A DNA stretch of 64,000 bases from NCBI GenBank assembly GCA_027924645.1, contig BSBN01001149.1:2232001-2296000 (forward strand), in the 5' to 3' direction. The stretch comes from Cunninghamia lanceolata. Its lineage: Eukaryota > Streptophyta > Pinopsida > Cupressales > Cupressaceae. Below are positions 1 through 11,909 of the stretch, piece by piece. Made by a program: the position numbers and the translations under genes. Below the pieces are notes generated by a model. It was not told where the DNA came from. It saw only the letters and a program-made list of their open reading frames with translations, and did no database searches. Position 1 is the stretch's first letter, and every line of letters begins with the position of its first letter.

Positions 1-875
1 CCTAATGATCACTGTCTAGTCTACTTTTGTAGCTTCAGATGTGGAGGACAAGGTTGATGGTGCCCTAGTCCAATCAGGCTCTTCCTTCAGGATCTAGAAT
101 CTGCATAGTGTCCTCCTGCTCCCTACAACTCCACTTCTTCCACTTTCGTAACCTATAACCTACAATCACAAGGAGTGTGGGAGGGGGTTGTGGTGTTTAG
201 AGGCTTGCCTCAGTCAAGCCCCAGAGAGACATTCAAGTCTTCTGAACACCGTTGTCAAAGAGAGTGTGTATCCTTGTGGGATAGAGGCAAAAATCCAAAT
301 GATAATGATGATAGAACACAATAGATGTCACCTTGATGATGAAGCTCTCATGGAAGGAAGATTCTCTTCAATGCCATGAGGAGAAGATGTAATCCAATCT
401 GCAAAAACAAACACAATAACAATGCTAGATGCTCTGCAACACAATGATAATCACAAGTATACCAATATCTCACAATCATAAAAACTTTCTAATGATCTTC
501 TAGATATCTTCTAGTTTGCAAATGATAACCTAAACATGCTTATATATGCAACTATTAAGATTCCCGCCAAGAATTTCGTAATTAAAACTTATGATGTTGG
601 CCTGGGACCGAAATAATGGTCACAAACCTGACATTTGAATTTAGGGCAGACCCAAAATAGGGCTGGACTAGGGCGCTAGCACCCTTGTCCACCCCCTGTC
701 TTTATTCAAGGATCATCAAAATAGACCCCCTTAGGTCCCATTTGTCACAAGGCCCAAGGGTTTTCTCATCGAGAGTTTGAATTATCATGTAAGATGCTCT
801 AAATGCAATCTAAAGACCTGAGAGCTAAACCTTAATAGGAAAAAGCCCCAAAGGGTGCATTTTTCTAACATAACA
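1..875 (-). repeat. 3' LTR of element A (partial)
   Basis: The minus-strand LTR starts at 875 (TGTTATGTTAG) directly after the polypurine tract and runs off the window at position 1. It matches 6540-7416 closely base for base. A TATA box reading GCATATATAAGC on the minus strand lies at about 537-550, at the same place as in every other LTR of the family. Confidence 0.85.
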
Positions 876-894
876 TTTAGCCCCCACTTTAATG
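876..894 (-). other. Polypurine tract of element A
   Basis: Minus strand reads CATTAAAGTGGGGGCTAAA immediately before the LTR TG. The same 19-mer lies before the 3' LTR of element C (17918-17936) and a decayed version before that of element B (9954-9972). Known role: it primes plus-strand DNA synthesis in LTR elements. Confidence 0.75.
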
Positions 895-939
895 TATGCA
901 TAAACACAAGGCCAGTACATGCATTAAAGAAAGGTCAAC

Positions 940-1375
940 AAACACAACAAACATGCCAAGCACAGAGAAGACACACCAAACACATTGAAGACAACAATAT
1001 GCACGCAAAACATGGAGAAGATAGTTACAGTCACGCAAAACACAGAGAATACATCATTGAAGACAAGCATAGCACAGAGAATATAGTGAATGCAGTGATT
1101 ATTTTCTTTTTTATTTTCCCATATGAAATGCAAAATGCAAATTGTACAAGGAAAGTAAACAAACAAATCCCAAAAAGTGTAGAGGAGCTGTTCACCACCG
1201 GTCTTGAACTTTTTGAGAACAAACACGCTAAACAAAATCCAAAGGTGTAGAGGATCTCATCACCACCAGTCTTGCACCTTGAGAACAAACATGCCAAACA
1301 AATCCCAAAGTGTAGAGGAGCTCATCACCACCGGCCTTGCACTTTGAGAACAAACACACCATACACACACACATG
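940..1375 (-). repeat. Tandem repeats in the 3' non-coding part of element A
   Basis: Two repeat blocks are visible. From about 950 to 1085 a unit of about 30 bp containing CACGCAAAACA and GAGAAGA recurs four to five times. From about 1166 to 1370 a unit of about 67 bp (start AATCCCAAAGTGTAGAGG, then CACCACCGGTCTTG and GAGAACAAACA) recurs three times. The short ORFs that overlap here read through the repeats and do not look like genes. Element B (10090-10520) and element C (17100-17860) have matching blocks. Confidence 0.7.
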
Positions 1376-1536
1376 GAAGGCACAAAGAAAACACAGAAAA
1401 CAAGTGATGGAGTGAAACTATTGCTAGGTTCATCACCATCTCAGGCACATTATAGGCACACACCAATGATTAGGCTTCACCACAATAATCACCAAAACAT
1501 GCTTAAGGGTTTAGTTAGTCACATAACCGCTTCCTG

Positions 1537-1659
1537 CCTCACGATGAGGACTTTTGAAAATGACAGGATAATGCAATCTCTCTGAGAAATACATCATCCC
1601 CACCTCGTGATGAGGGCTTAAAATAAAAGGATATGCTTGATATTCCACCTCCACAGAGG
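1537..1659 (-). repeat. Three short GC-rich hairpins of element A
   Basis: CCTCACGATGAGG (1537-1549), CCTCGTGATGAGG (1603-1615) and CCTCCACAGAGG (1648-1659) are small self-complementary motifs set in repeated context (each next to GGGCTTA or AGGACTTTTGAAAA). The same trio occurs in elements B and C at the same place with changed stem or loop bases. Confidence 0.6.
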
Positions 1660-1743
1660 GCTTAAATGATTGTGATTGATTTTCAGATTGTTCAAACACG
1701 CTTTACTATCATCTAAAGTAGACAACTTACCTTATATATGCCC

Positions 1744-1795
1744 CCACCTTAAGGTGGTTGATATCACATACTGATATCAAGCACGTTAAGGTAGG
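1744..1795 (-). repeat. Long inverted repeat followed by TATA box in element A
   Basis: Arms CCACCTTAAGGTGGTTGATATC (1744-1765) and GATATCAAGCACGTTAAGGTAGG (1773-1795) pair over about 22 bp with two or three mismatches around a 7-base loop. The first arm includes the 14-bp perfect palindrome CCACCTTAAGGTGG. On the minus strand the sequence runs on into GGTGGGGGCATATATAAG, a G-rich run plus TATA box. Same structure in B (10929-10980) and C (17004-17055). Confidence 0.7.
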
Positions 1796-1892
1796 AAGAA
1801 AACACATAAGGGAACATGAGCTCTCACAAAGCCCATGCCCCCCAGAGGTGACATGTACTTTACAATCACTGAATGTTCCCACAAACACATCC

Positions 1893-2529
1893 CTACAAGA
1901 AAGGTGTTAGTGTCCAAATAATCATGATAAACAACAATACATATGATCAACTATATGAAAGAGCCAAGCAAGGCGATATTCATGATAAACAAAGTGTAGA
2001 GAGCAGCAGTATTGTTAAAGTGTTGTTAGCAAGATAAGATACCATCAACATCAACATCAAGATAGAGAAATCACACGGAGTAATTCCACTAGCCAAGCGT
2101 CGGATAATATGTAACAACCCCATCGTCATATATGGACTAGGTCCATTTTTTGATTACTTGCTAAAGGGCCACTAGGTCTGCATCAGTATAATATGTTTTT
2201 TGTCATCTGCTAGCTAGATGGAAACACTAGAGGAAGGTAAGCAATAAATTAGAGAGGAGAACAAGTACCTTAGGGACAGTCACATAGGAGGGTGCCCCCA
2301 AGTCACCAAATGCAACGCTATGTCCGTAAGACACAACACACAACAATGAAATCAAAGGAGAGGAAATATAGAAGAATGATGCTACAAATAGAAGAAAGTC
2401 ATGATAGAGACGGTCTCCTAGTATCCTTGACCTTACAAGAGAATCAAGGGTCATCCTAGGAGGCCTAATAACACATAACACAGCATGGGGGAAGCACAAC
2501 ACAAGAGATAAAGGGTTAGAGATACTAAC
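1893..2529 (-). other. Putative 3' intron of element A
   Basis: On the minus strand the donor CAG/GTTAGTATC lies at 2529 and the acceptor TTTCTTGTAG/GGATG ends at 1893, giving 637 nt. Equivalent borders exist in B (11791-11081) and C (16199-16906), so the splice signals are a family feature. It lies downstream of the coding frame, so splicing would act on the 3' part of the element RNA. Confidence 0.55.
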
Positions 2530-2774
2530 CTGCCAGTGAAATCGCGCTAAATTTTGGAACTTGTGAACCTCTTGGAGAGGTTCTCAATCAAGTTTTGTGA
2601 GAAGCTTGAGTGGTTCTTATTAGGTTGTTGCTTGTTATTAGAGAGTCCACATGGTACTTTCTCAACACTTCCTTGTTTATGTGAAATCTTTTGTTGTTTG
2701 TGAGGAGGAGAACCACTGTTATTTCCAACTGATGATAATCATCTTGCTCATTTCCAATTTTTATTTCTGTTGTT

Positions 2775-4980
2775 CTATTGGTTTTGTCTATCGCAACAAC
2801 AAGGACTATCTTGTATTGTCTCAATCTTTTCTATTTTCATAATCTCTTGCTTCAGCTTTTTCATTTGTCTCTTTGGTATATGTTGATTCTCTCTTGATCC
2901 TTGAAGGGATAACAGAGGAGGAACTTCAGAGTAGATACCTTTTCCTCGTGGACGAGGTGATACTTGAGTATTTTCCTTATCCACTTCAATTGTAGCAATT
3001 ATCTCATCATAATCTAAATAGTCATCTACTATCTCTAGTGTATTTTGTTCCATCAAATTGTTATTGATATGCTTAGGGAAGGGATTATTGAAGATTTGTA
3101 AATTCTGATTCGATGGAACAACTGACTTATTCCCATTATCATTCACACCAGATATCTGTATAACATTCTAGTCAATGAGGTCTTGTATTTCATGTTTAAG
3201 ATGCATACATCATTCAGTATCATGTCCTTGTGTCTGATGATAGTGACAAAAGGCATTAGCATCTAAATAAAGTCCTTGCATTCTGTTAGGATCCACTGGT
3301 TTAATTGGAGGAAGCTTCAAGAGATTATTACTCAGAGCTTGATTCATGATAGAATGATATGACTTAGATATTAGAGTGAACTTTCTTTGTTGATATGGTG
3401 CCTTCTTCGAATTAGTGATAGAAGACACTTGAGAAAAGTTGTTCGGTTCATTAATCTTGATGAAACTCTTATTATTCCTCTTAAAGTTGTTTTGTGATGA
3501 CCCACCCTCGGATTGACCAACTTGAGCCGACAAGTTTTGATTTTCATAATGACTGGAAGAAAATTGGTAGTCACGAAGGGAAGTACATAGGTGTTGAAAA
3601 GAGTTATATTTCATCAAAAGGATCTTATCATGGATATTAGGCTGCAAATTTGTTATAAATATCTTCTAAACATCGTCATCTTTGATTTGATATTGAATTT
3701 GTGCATAAAGTCCTTGATATCGGCTAATAAACTCAGTCAACTTCTCTTTCAAACCTTACTTGCAATGAACCAAATCAATCAAAGAGACTTGGAGTCCAAT
3801 GTTTGCTTGAAAATGTTGTAGAAATTGATCAATTAACTGTGAAAAAGAATGTATTGAATTCGGAGGTAAAGAGCAAAACCATTCTAAAGTGGTATCTTTG
3901 AGAGATCATGGGAAAAGCTTTGCTAACAAGTCTTCTTCAAAGTAGAAATCACTACACATAGCTGTGAACACCACCACATGAGTATTGGGATCACTTTTTC
4001 CACCATATTTTTCAAAGTGAGGAGTTTCAAACTTCTCAGGCATAGGAGTTCTCAAGATTGCATAAGATAAGGGATTACGAGCATGGTAAGTCAATATATT
4101 AGGTTGTGAAGCATTTGACAAGCTTGTCACTTTTTTTTGTAAAGAGGTCATGCCTTGCAAAAGTTGGTTTAGGATGGCATCATTAGGAGAAATTGGAACC
4201 AAAGTGTGGAAGAGATTGAGCATGAGTAGTGACAAGCAGAGGTTATTGATAATTGAGCAGTGGTTGGACATAGAGATAGGTAGAGAATGGTTGAGAATAA
4301 ACGAATTAAATTGGTGGTTGAGAGTGATATGAAGACACCCTAGGGGAAAGGTTTTGACAATTGAATCTGACAGCTCTGTAATTTTGTGAATTAGTGCCAT
4401 TAGATACTCCAATACCAGTGGTAGCATTACTACAAGCATTTGCATTAGTTGTCAAAATATTTGATGTAAATGTAGATATTCCTGCAGTCGGTATAGGTAC
4501 CGATACTTGTGTATGGGACGGTGACAAAGTGTTATTTATCACTTTTGTACATTCAGTCACTAGCATAATATTGGTTTGTACAATATGTACTAAACCATGG
4601 ATTGCATTAATACCATCTTGTCCTTCTTTTATCAATTCTCTTATGTTATGATTTGTAGGAATAACTTCTTTAGCTATCCTCTCATTTTCCATAAATGCTT
4701 GAAAATCGGCTAACTCTTTATCAAGTTTATCTATTTGTTCATCAGATACATGTCCTGTCACCTCAATAGTATCATCAACATCATGAAAAGTTTGCTCTTC
4801 CATTGTATTTGTGATAGGTATAGTATCTTGTAACATTTGTGTCTCTCCTTTTGTAAAGGTGTTTAGTGTACCAATTTCTTCAAGAGCACTAGATCCCATG
4901 TGTCTTATGCTTCTTCTTAATGTGGTATTTCTATTAGGGAAGCAAGTTATAATATTCATGCAACAACGTGTACAAACCAA
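2775..4980 (-). pseudogene. Ty3/gypsy-like gag pseudogene (element A)
   Basis: Gag forms the particle shell of LTR elements. In minus-strand frame from about 4190 to 2775 one continuous but broken reading frame shows a retrotransposon gag domain: MPEKFETPHFEKYGG, then KDTTLEWFCSLPPNSI, then LTEFISRYQGLYAQI, then a single zinc-knuckle-like box (FCHYHQTQGHDTE, stop, CMHLKHEIQDLID). The 5' part (4980-4306) lies in another frame and joins through a frameshift near 4190. At least six in-frame stops interrupt the rest (near 3902, 3770, 3670, 3210, 3160), all explicable by C-to-T or G-to-A changes. The tail after the knuckle (DYLDYDEIIATIEVD, SEVPPLLSLQG) matches the tail that follows the protease-like domain in B and C, so the protease segment is missing here. 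Not functional as it stands. Confidence 0.8.
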
Positions 4981-4999
4981 TAGAATAAAACCCTAGGAG

Positions 5000-6010
5000 C
5001 AAGATATATTTTAAGGCAAAAATGCTTGATTTTTCAACTTTTCTCAATGCAAACAAATGAAAGAAGAGGTGTTGTAAATATTTTCAAGAGGGATAGCAAA
5101 TGATATGCATAAAAAAAGTCCACTAATGCAAAACTATCTTTCCAAACATGCTTTTGAAGCAACTCTAGAGAGTCGATAAGCCAAAACCTAGTGAAAATAG
5201 GCCAAAATATGCAATTTTTCACCAAATGTCAATGCAAAAGAGTAGGGCAACAGGTGTTGTAAGGAAAATGATGATGGAAATAAATTTATAATAGTAATAA
5301 TAGCCACCTAATGACAAAAAATCTGTTACAACACGCCTATAGTGCCACTCTAGATCAAACCCTAGTGCAAAAAATAGCAAAAATATGCAAATTTTCACAA
5401 AATTTCAATGCAAAGGCCCGAAAGAAAGGGTGTTGTAAGGAAATTGAGAAGGGGAAGTAGATAATAACCTTAATGACAGCCAATTAGTGCAGCAAAATCC
5501 CTTACAACACACTCGGAGTGTAAGTCTAACAAGACGATAAGGCCAAATCTAGTGAAAAATGCAAGTTTTCAAGCCCTAGACATGAAATTTCACAGGGAGG
5601 CCACTATGATGCAACACTACAATTAGAAATCAGGCCTAATGAGTGTTTTAACAAGGTATTAAAATCTGAAACAAGATTTTGACTACAACCTTAGCTCATG
5701 CAAAACTAGGTTTTCATGAAAAATGCACAATTTCAAGCAAATTCTAACAAATCAAGCATGCAAATGCAATGCAAATGAATTGTAAATGATGAATTTATGT
5801 ATTTTGTATCAGATATAATGCAACTAACATAAATTATTTTAAATTAGATGCCAATTAATTCAAATTTTATAAAAATGTAAGCTTAGTATGCTATTTTTTT
5901 TGAATTTTTGAATTTTTTTGAATTTTTTGTAATTTTTCAAATGCAATAGAATTAATGAATGAAAATTTGTCAGAAAACACTCAGAAAGGTGCAAAAAAAG
6001 TCCAAAAACA
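5000..6010 (-). other. Untranslated leader of element A with ~180-bp repeats
   Basis: No coding frame. GGTGTTGTAA recurs near 5072, 5256 and 5428, each after a TTTCTCAATGCAAA-like stretch and before a run ending in ACAACACGC or similar, giving a diverged tandem repeat of roughly 175-185 bp. The 5' end (5700-6000) is very AT-rich. Confidence 0.55.
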
Positions 6011-6021
6011 TGGGTTCACCA
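6011..6021 (-). other. Primer binding site of element A
   Basis: Three bases inside the 5' LTR end the minus strand reads TGGTGAACCCA. From memory of plant tRNA-Trp (3' end CGGGTTCA plus CCA), ten of eleven bases are complementary; the last base is G in element B and A here and in C. Confidence 0.6.
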
Positions 6022-6024
6022 AAA

Positions 6025-7416
6025 TGTTTAATATGGAAAAGGAGGTGGGTTTGATTTTTTTGTTGTATGGGGGTTTTAGTTTGAATCCTCCTTTCCGCTA
6101 AACATTCCAAGGGCTTTTCGACCGAGTGTTTCTCCTATTGAGAGGAGAATCATCTATCAGATTGGGTTGCCACTTGGTTTTCTACTGGGAAATTTAGAAG
6201 TTATTACACAATGTTGCTAATTAATGCTTTTATGCTCTTGAAACCCTAATTTAATAAAAATAGTAAGTAAATCTGCAGATTACAACAAATGCTATTAGAA
6301 TTAGGCAAAGGGAAGAGAACCTTAACTCACTATTTTTTGTAGTATAAAAAATGGAAATGTTGGGGACAATGGTGATGGTGCCCAAGTCCAATGTATAGGT
6401 TTTTCTGTGGATTCCCGATCTCCTTTCGACATTGATTTATGTTGTCTCTTTGGTTTCTGATGATCTGATAGTGGAGGACAATGTTGATGGCGCCCTAGTC
6501 CACTGAGGGAGATTCTTGTGGATGTCAAAAGCTCTACAAACCTTGATGATTACTCTCCTATCTGCTTCTATAGCTTTGGATGTAGAGGACAAGGTTGAAG
6601 GTGCCCTAGTCCAATCAGGCTCCTCCTTCAGGATCTGGAATCTCCACAGTGTCCTCCTGCTCCCTGCAACTCCACTTCTTCCACTTTTGCAACCTGTAAC
6701 TTGTAATCACAAGGAGAGTGGGAGGGGGTTGTGGTGTTTATAGGCTTGCCTTAGTCAAGCCTCAGAGAGACATTCAAGTCTTTGAAACACCATTTTCAAA
6801 GAGAGAGTGCATATCCTTGTGGGATATAGGCAAAAATCCAAATGATAGTGATGATAAAACATAATAGATGTCACCTTGATGATGAAGCTCTCATGGAAGG
6901 AACATGCTCTTCAATGCCATGAGGAGAAGATGTAATCCAACCTGGAAAAACAAACACAATAACAATGCTATGTTCTGCAACACAATGATAATAACAAGTA
7001 TGCCAATAGCTCACAATCATAAAAACTTTCTACTGATCTTCTAGATATCCTCTAGTTAGCAAATGATAACCTAAACATGCTTATATATGCAACTATTAAG
7101 ATTCCTGCCAAGAATTTTGTAATTAAAACTTATGATGTCGGCCTGGGACCCAAATAACGATCACAAATCTAACATTTAAATTTGGGGCAGACCCAAAATA
7201 GGGCTGGACTAGGGTGCTAGCACCCTTGTAAACCCTCTGTCTTTATTCAAGGATCATCAAAATAGACCTCCTTAGGTCCCATTTGTCACAAGGCCCAAGG
7301 GTTTTCTCATCAGGAGTTTGAATTATCATGCAAGATGCTCTAAATGTAATATAAAGATCTGGGAGCTAAACCTTAATAGGGAAAATCCCCCAAGGGTGCA
7401 TTTTTCTAACATAACA
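6025..7416 (-). repeat. 5' LTR of element A
   Basis: 1392 bp. Minus strand begins TGTTATGTTAG at 7416 and ends TTAAACA at 6025, so the ends form a short TGTT...AACA inverted repeat. It is the direct repeat of 1-875. A TATA box (minus GCATATATAAGC) lies near 7080-7092. Next to the outer end is ATTAT (7417-7421), the presumed target duplication. Confidence 0.85.
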
Positions 7417-7421
7417 ATTAT

Positions 7422-8605
7422 GTGAATACTGACTAATGTTAGTTAGACATGAGATTACATGTTCATATGATTATTTAACTATTATGGATTGTGAATTAGA
7501 TGATGATGCACTCATCATGATTGTATGATGGTGAGTGTGAACAAGAAATGAATCTTCCTTCAAATATGGAAGGAGAGTATCATCTGGGAGGAAGAGATAG
7601 ATGTCAGGAAATGGGTCGAGTTGCCATCTAAGTATCAAATTTTACATCCTTATGAACCCTTGTAATTTAGCGTTAGTCACATCTTTTCTTTTCTAGTTGA
7701 TTTCCTTTATGTGTTGTCTGGTCAATTGAGTTGTCTCGATGATGTTTGTATCTACTCGACTAAATGATGTTCTTAGAATGTCAATGTAAGTCAAGAGATA
7801 GTCTCGCCAAGTGGTGGAGTACTTTCTTGTTTATTTATTTATACCCAAATCAGGATTTTGAATCTATTATTCTTTTTATATTATGCTTAGGGTTTATAGC
7901 GAAGAAGGGGGACTGGTGTTCAACACCTAAATTGCATTTTGATCATGTCACCATATTGGTAATTATGTCATATGTTGATATCTTGGTTGTTATGAGTACC
8001 TTCATACATCATGTAGATGTATGGAAAGTTTATTAAGGTATAACTATTTAAACCATGTAATTGAGCTCCATATTATTATTAATATGTATATGTTTTAAGT
8101 GCTTTGGCTGACATCATCCACGGTTAGTGGAGTGATTAGAGGCCATATCGGACCCACTTGGATCCTTACCCTTGTTGTCCACTTGTTTTCAGTAAGTTAA
8201 GGACTGAGAGAACCAATGAAGCCATGAGGTGGCGAAGTGGAGTAACCACCTTTCCTTCATGGGCTTGAAGGTGGCAGATTCGCTGCATGCTTAAAATACA
8301 AAAGAAGATCAAAACTTAGTTTTAGTTAGTCTTTCTTTAGAGGGGACACACAATGCTTAGAGAAGGGAGCAAGAACCATGATAACAACTAGTTTTCTGGA
8401 AAGGAAATCTTTATCAAATACCACAGGGAGTTGGGAACGACTGTGCTCTACTAGAGCCGTCAATAGGCCGCCTCATGAATTCTTATATGAACATCTTCAG
8501 GTATGATTAGAAGTTTGGAAAGACTCTTTTTTTTTTTTTGAATGATAAACAATAAGATAACATAGTGTGAATAGAGTTGATTATGTCGACAGTTAAGTGT
8601 TAAAT
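7422..8605. other. Spacer between elements A and B, no gene seen
   Basis: Ordinary AT-rich DNA with a T9-T14 run near 8527. A 90-codon frame at 7764-8036 has no recognisable domain and no composition that sets it apart; I do not call it a gene. The right edge (TAAAT, 8601-8605) is the left target duplication of element B. Confidence 0.5.
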
Positions 8606-9953
8606 TGTGTAGGTGGGAAAAGAGGGGTTTTCAATTTCAATGGATGTGTGGGTTAAATCCTCCTTTCTCAACAAATATTCAAGGACATATCAACCGAGTT
8701 GAATCCCACTTTTGTGAGAGGATTCACCTACAGGTTAGGCTGTCACTTGGAACGATGTGGAAGCTCAGATATTATCAACTAATGTATCATTTTAATGCTC
8801 AAATACCCTTAAAACCTTAATTATGCAAAACATTAATCAAATTGATGAATTATGACAAATGCTTGCAGACTAAGGTAGTAGACAGAGATTAATAATAGAC
8901 CATTTTTTGAAGTTCAGGATGCGAAATACTCAGGGACATTGGAACTAAAGCCCAAGTCCAATGTTGTGTTTTCTTTGCAGAATCCTAATCTCCTTCTGAC
9001 ACTGATGTTCATTGTACTTTCTGTTTCTGTCTCATGAGATGCAAAGGATATTGGCACTAGTGCCCGAGTCCAAGGTAAGGTGATTTTCAGGATGTCAAAA
9101 GTTCTTCAGATACTGATTGTCATTGTGTCAATTATTTCTTTGTTTTCAACCTCAAAGGACACTGGCATTCGCATCCAAGTCCAAACAATCCTTTTCTTCA
9201 GGGATCTGGAATCTACACATTGTCTTACTGTTCCCTGCAACTCCACTCCATCAAGATGTGACACCTGTAACCTACAATCACAAGGAGAGTGGTTGGGGGT
9301 TGTGGTGTTTAGAGGCTTGCCTTAGTCAATCCCTAGAGAGACATTCAAGTCTTCCGAACACTATTGTCAGATAAAGAGTGTGTATCCCTCCAGGATAGAG
9401 GCAAAACAAATTGATAAATGATTCAAACACAAAAAGGATATCACATTAGAGGTGTAGATCTCACATAGATGAAGGCTCTTCAACACATGAGAAGATGAAG
9501 TCTGCATTCAAAAACACATTAACAATGCTCTGCTCTGCAACAGTGAATATCTTGAATGCTCTAAAATCATAAGTTAGCCAAAATTTCACAGTCATCTTCT
9601 AGTTTACGAATGAAACCCTAAACATGCTTATATATGTAACTAAACACATTCTCTCTACGAATTTTGTAATTCAAACTTAAGATGTCGGCATGGGACCTAA
9701 TTAACGATCACAAAATTGACATTCAAATTTGGGACCTGCCTGAAATAGGGCAAGACAAGGGCGCTAGTGCTTGTGTCCACAAGTCCTTTTTCAAGGCAAG
9801 ATCAGATTCCGTAATGTCCTTCATGCCCCATGTGACATGGGATTCTAGCCATTTTCTTTTGGGAGTCAAAATGAACATGTATGATGCAAAACAAGGGACT
9901 CGGGAGCTAAACCTAGGAGGGAGAAGTCCAGGGAGACATTTTCCAACATAACA
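8606..9953 (-). repeat. 3' LTR of element B
   Basis: 1348 bp, minus strand TGTTATGTTGG at 9953 to CCTACACA at 8606. It aligns along its length with 20511-21864. A TATA box (minus CATATATAAGC) lies near 9627-9640. Confidence 0.85.
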
Positions 9954-10079
9954 TTTAGCCTTGACTTTAATGTATGTATAAACATAAGGCCCATACATGC
10001 ATTAAAGTATGGTCAAAACATAGCAAACACGCCAAGCACCTAAAGCTAATGCATACACAAAGATTGAGGAACTATTTCT

Positions 10080-10900
10080 AGCCCCTAGTCTCAAGTAGAC
10101 ATTAGAGAAAACACATTAAAGACACACCAATCACAGTGAAGACAGTAACAGGCACACAAAACATGGAGAAGACAGTTACAATCATGCAAAACATAGAGAA
10201 GACAACATTGAAGACATGCAAAATATAGTGAACGCAGTGATTATTTCTTTTTCTTTTTCATACATATAAATTAATGCAAATGCAAGTACATGGAAAGTAA
10301 ACACACAACCCAAAATGCAGGAGGGACTCATTGCCACACGTCTTTAGACTGCATATGGGGCAATAGACATGCAATATAAATCTTAGAGTGTAGAAGGGAC
10401 TCATCACCACACATCTTTAGACTACACTTGGGAACAAACATGCCATACAAATCCCAAAACATAGGAGGGACTCATCGCCACGCATCTTTAGACTATGCTT
10501 GGGAACAATTACGCCATACACACACACATGGAAGACATAGAGAAAACATGACAAACAAGTGATGGAAGGAGCCTATTACTAGGTTCACCACCATTTCAGG
10601 CACATTACAGGCACACCTGATGGTTGGGCTTCACCACAACAATCGCCAAAGACATGCTTAAGGGAGGATACACCAACCCTGCCTGCTCAAAGGACTTTTA
10701 GAATAAAAATGATGTGCACTAGCACAAGAGATACAACATCCCCACCTCCGTAGAGGGATTAAAATAAAAGGATATGCATGATATCCTACCTCCGTAGAGG
10801 GCTTGATGATCGCAATATAAAGTAAATATGTGCACTCACGTGAAGATACAACATCCTGCCTCCGCAGAAGGCTTGCAAGCACGCTTCGTTAGACTAAAAT
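10080..10900 (-). repeat. 3' repeat blocks and hairpins of element B
   Basis: Same layout as element A: short ACACAAAACATGGAGAAGACA-type units (10090-10240), three ~65-bp units built on GGGACTCATCGCCAC and CATCTTTAGACT (about 10315-10515), then hairpins whose minus-strand forms are CCCTCTACGGAGG twice and CCTTCTGCGGAGG once (about 10748-10870). No gene. Confidence 0.6.
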
Positions 10901-10928
10901 CATTAGACAACTTACCTTATATATGCCC

Positions 10929-10980
10929 CCACCTTAAGGTGCTTGATATCATGTACTGATATTAGGCACATTAAGGTAGG
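10929..10980 (-). repeat. Long inverted repeat and TATA box in element B
   Basis: Arms at 10929-10950 and 10958-10980 around a short loop, with the CACCTTAAGGTG palindrome. The minus strand continues as GGTGGGGGCATATATAAG. Equivalent to 1744-1795 and 17004-17055. Confidence 0.65.
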
Positions 10981-11080
10981 AGGAAAACACACAAGGGAAC
11001 AAGAGCTTTTGCAAAGCCCATGCCCCCAGAAGTGACATGCACTTTATGATCACCGAATGTTCCCACAAACACACAATATC

Positions 11081-11791
11081 CTGCAAGAAATGACCTATTA
11101 GAAATCTTTCCATAAGATAATAACCACATCACATGATAAAAGAAATTCATAAACATAATCACATCAAAAGCCAAGGTTATACTACGGATTCAAAACCTGA
11201 GTATAACCGTGGGGCTATACCGCAAAGATCTCAGAACCGAGTGCAACCAAGGCAAGACCTAAGATAAACAAAGTGCATGTAGCAGTAGTATTGTTATGGT
11301 TTGTTAGTGCGATAAGACATCATCAAAATATCACACGGAGTGATTCTACTAGCCAAGCATCGGATAATATATATCAACCCCATCGTCATGCATGGACTAG
11401 GTCCATTTTTGGTTACTTGCTGAAGGGACACGTGTTTCGTATCAATCTTATTTGTTTTTCATCATCTTCCAGCTAGATAGAAACACTAGAGGAAGGTAAA
11501 CAATAAATCAAGAGAGGAGAAACAAGTGCCTTAGAGTCATCACATAGGAAGGTGCCCCTAGGTCACCCACTGTAATGCTATGCCCCTAAGACACAACACA
11601 CAACAACAAAAATAGAGGAGAGGAGCAATATAGAAGAATGATGATACAAATAGAAGAAGGGTCACAACAGAGGCAGTCTCTCGATATCCTTGACCTTACA
11701 AGAGTATCAAGGGTCATCCTAGGGGACCTAACAACACATAACACATCATGGGGGAAACACAACACAGAGGTAAAGGTTTAGAAATACTTAC
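11081..11791 (-). other. Putative 3' intron of element B
   Basis: Minus strand donor ACA/GTAAGTAT at 11791 and acceptor TTTCTTGCAG ending at 11081 (711 nt). Both consensus sites are strong and occupy the same positions as in A and C. Confidence 0.55.
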
Positions 11792-11909
11792 TGTAAGGAC
11801 AACGGAACTAGTAGTTTTCATCAAATAAGTCATTGTCTTCCCAATCCAGAATGCTAGAGGAAAGAGGTTCATAAGGTATCATAGCCCAACTTTTGTTCTT
11901 GTCTTCAAA

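Larger units (their letters stand above)
1..7416 (-). mobile_element. Element A: non-autonomous Ty3/gypsy-like LTR retrotransposon (3' LTR cut by window start)
   Basis: Seen: positions 1-875 and 6025-7416 are direct copies of each other, each with its minus-strand start TGTTATG next to TTTTCTAACATAACA on the plus strand. Between them, read on the minus strand, are a primer site (6021-6011), a leader, a gag-like frame with many stops (4980-2775), an intron-bearing 3' non-coding part and a G-rich polypurine tract (894-876). The order LTR-PBS-gag-PPT-LTR fixes the minus orientation. No reverse transcriptase, RNase H or integrase frame is present, so the copy depends on another element. The 5-bp target duplication can only be read on the right (ATTAT, 7417-7421). 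The family is shared with elements B and C in this window. Confidence 0.85.

Noticed and set aside
855..1250. 131-codon plus-strand frame rich in His and Lys
   Set aside because: It reads through the 3' repeats of element A against the direction of the element and repeats the same words (HAKHGED); not a gene.
9682..9951. 89-codon frame in the element B LTR, with a similar one at 21543-21821
   Set aside because: The two are simply the same LTR segment in both LTRs; frame is against the element and not kept in A or C.
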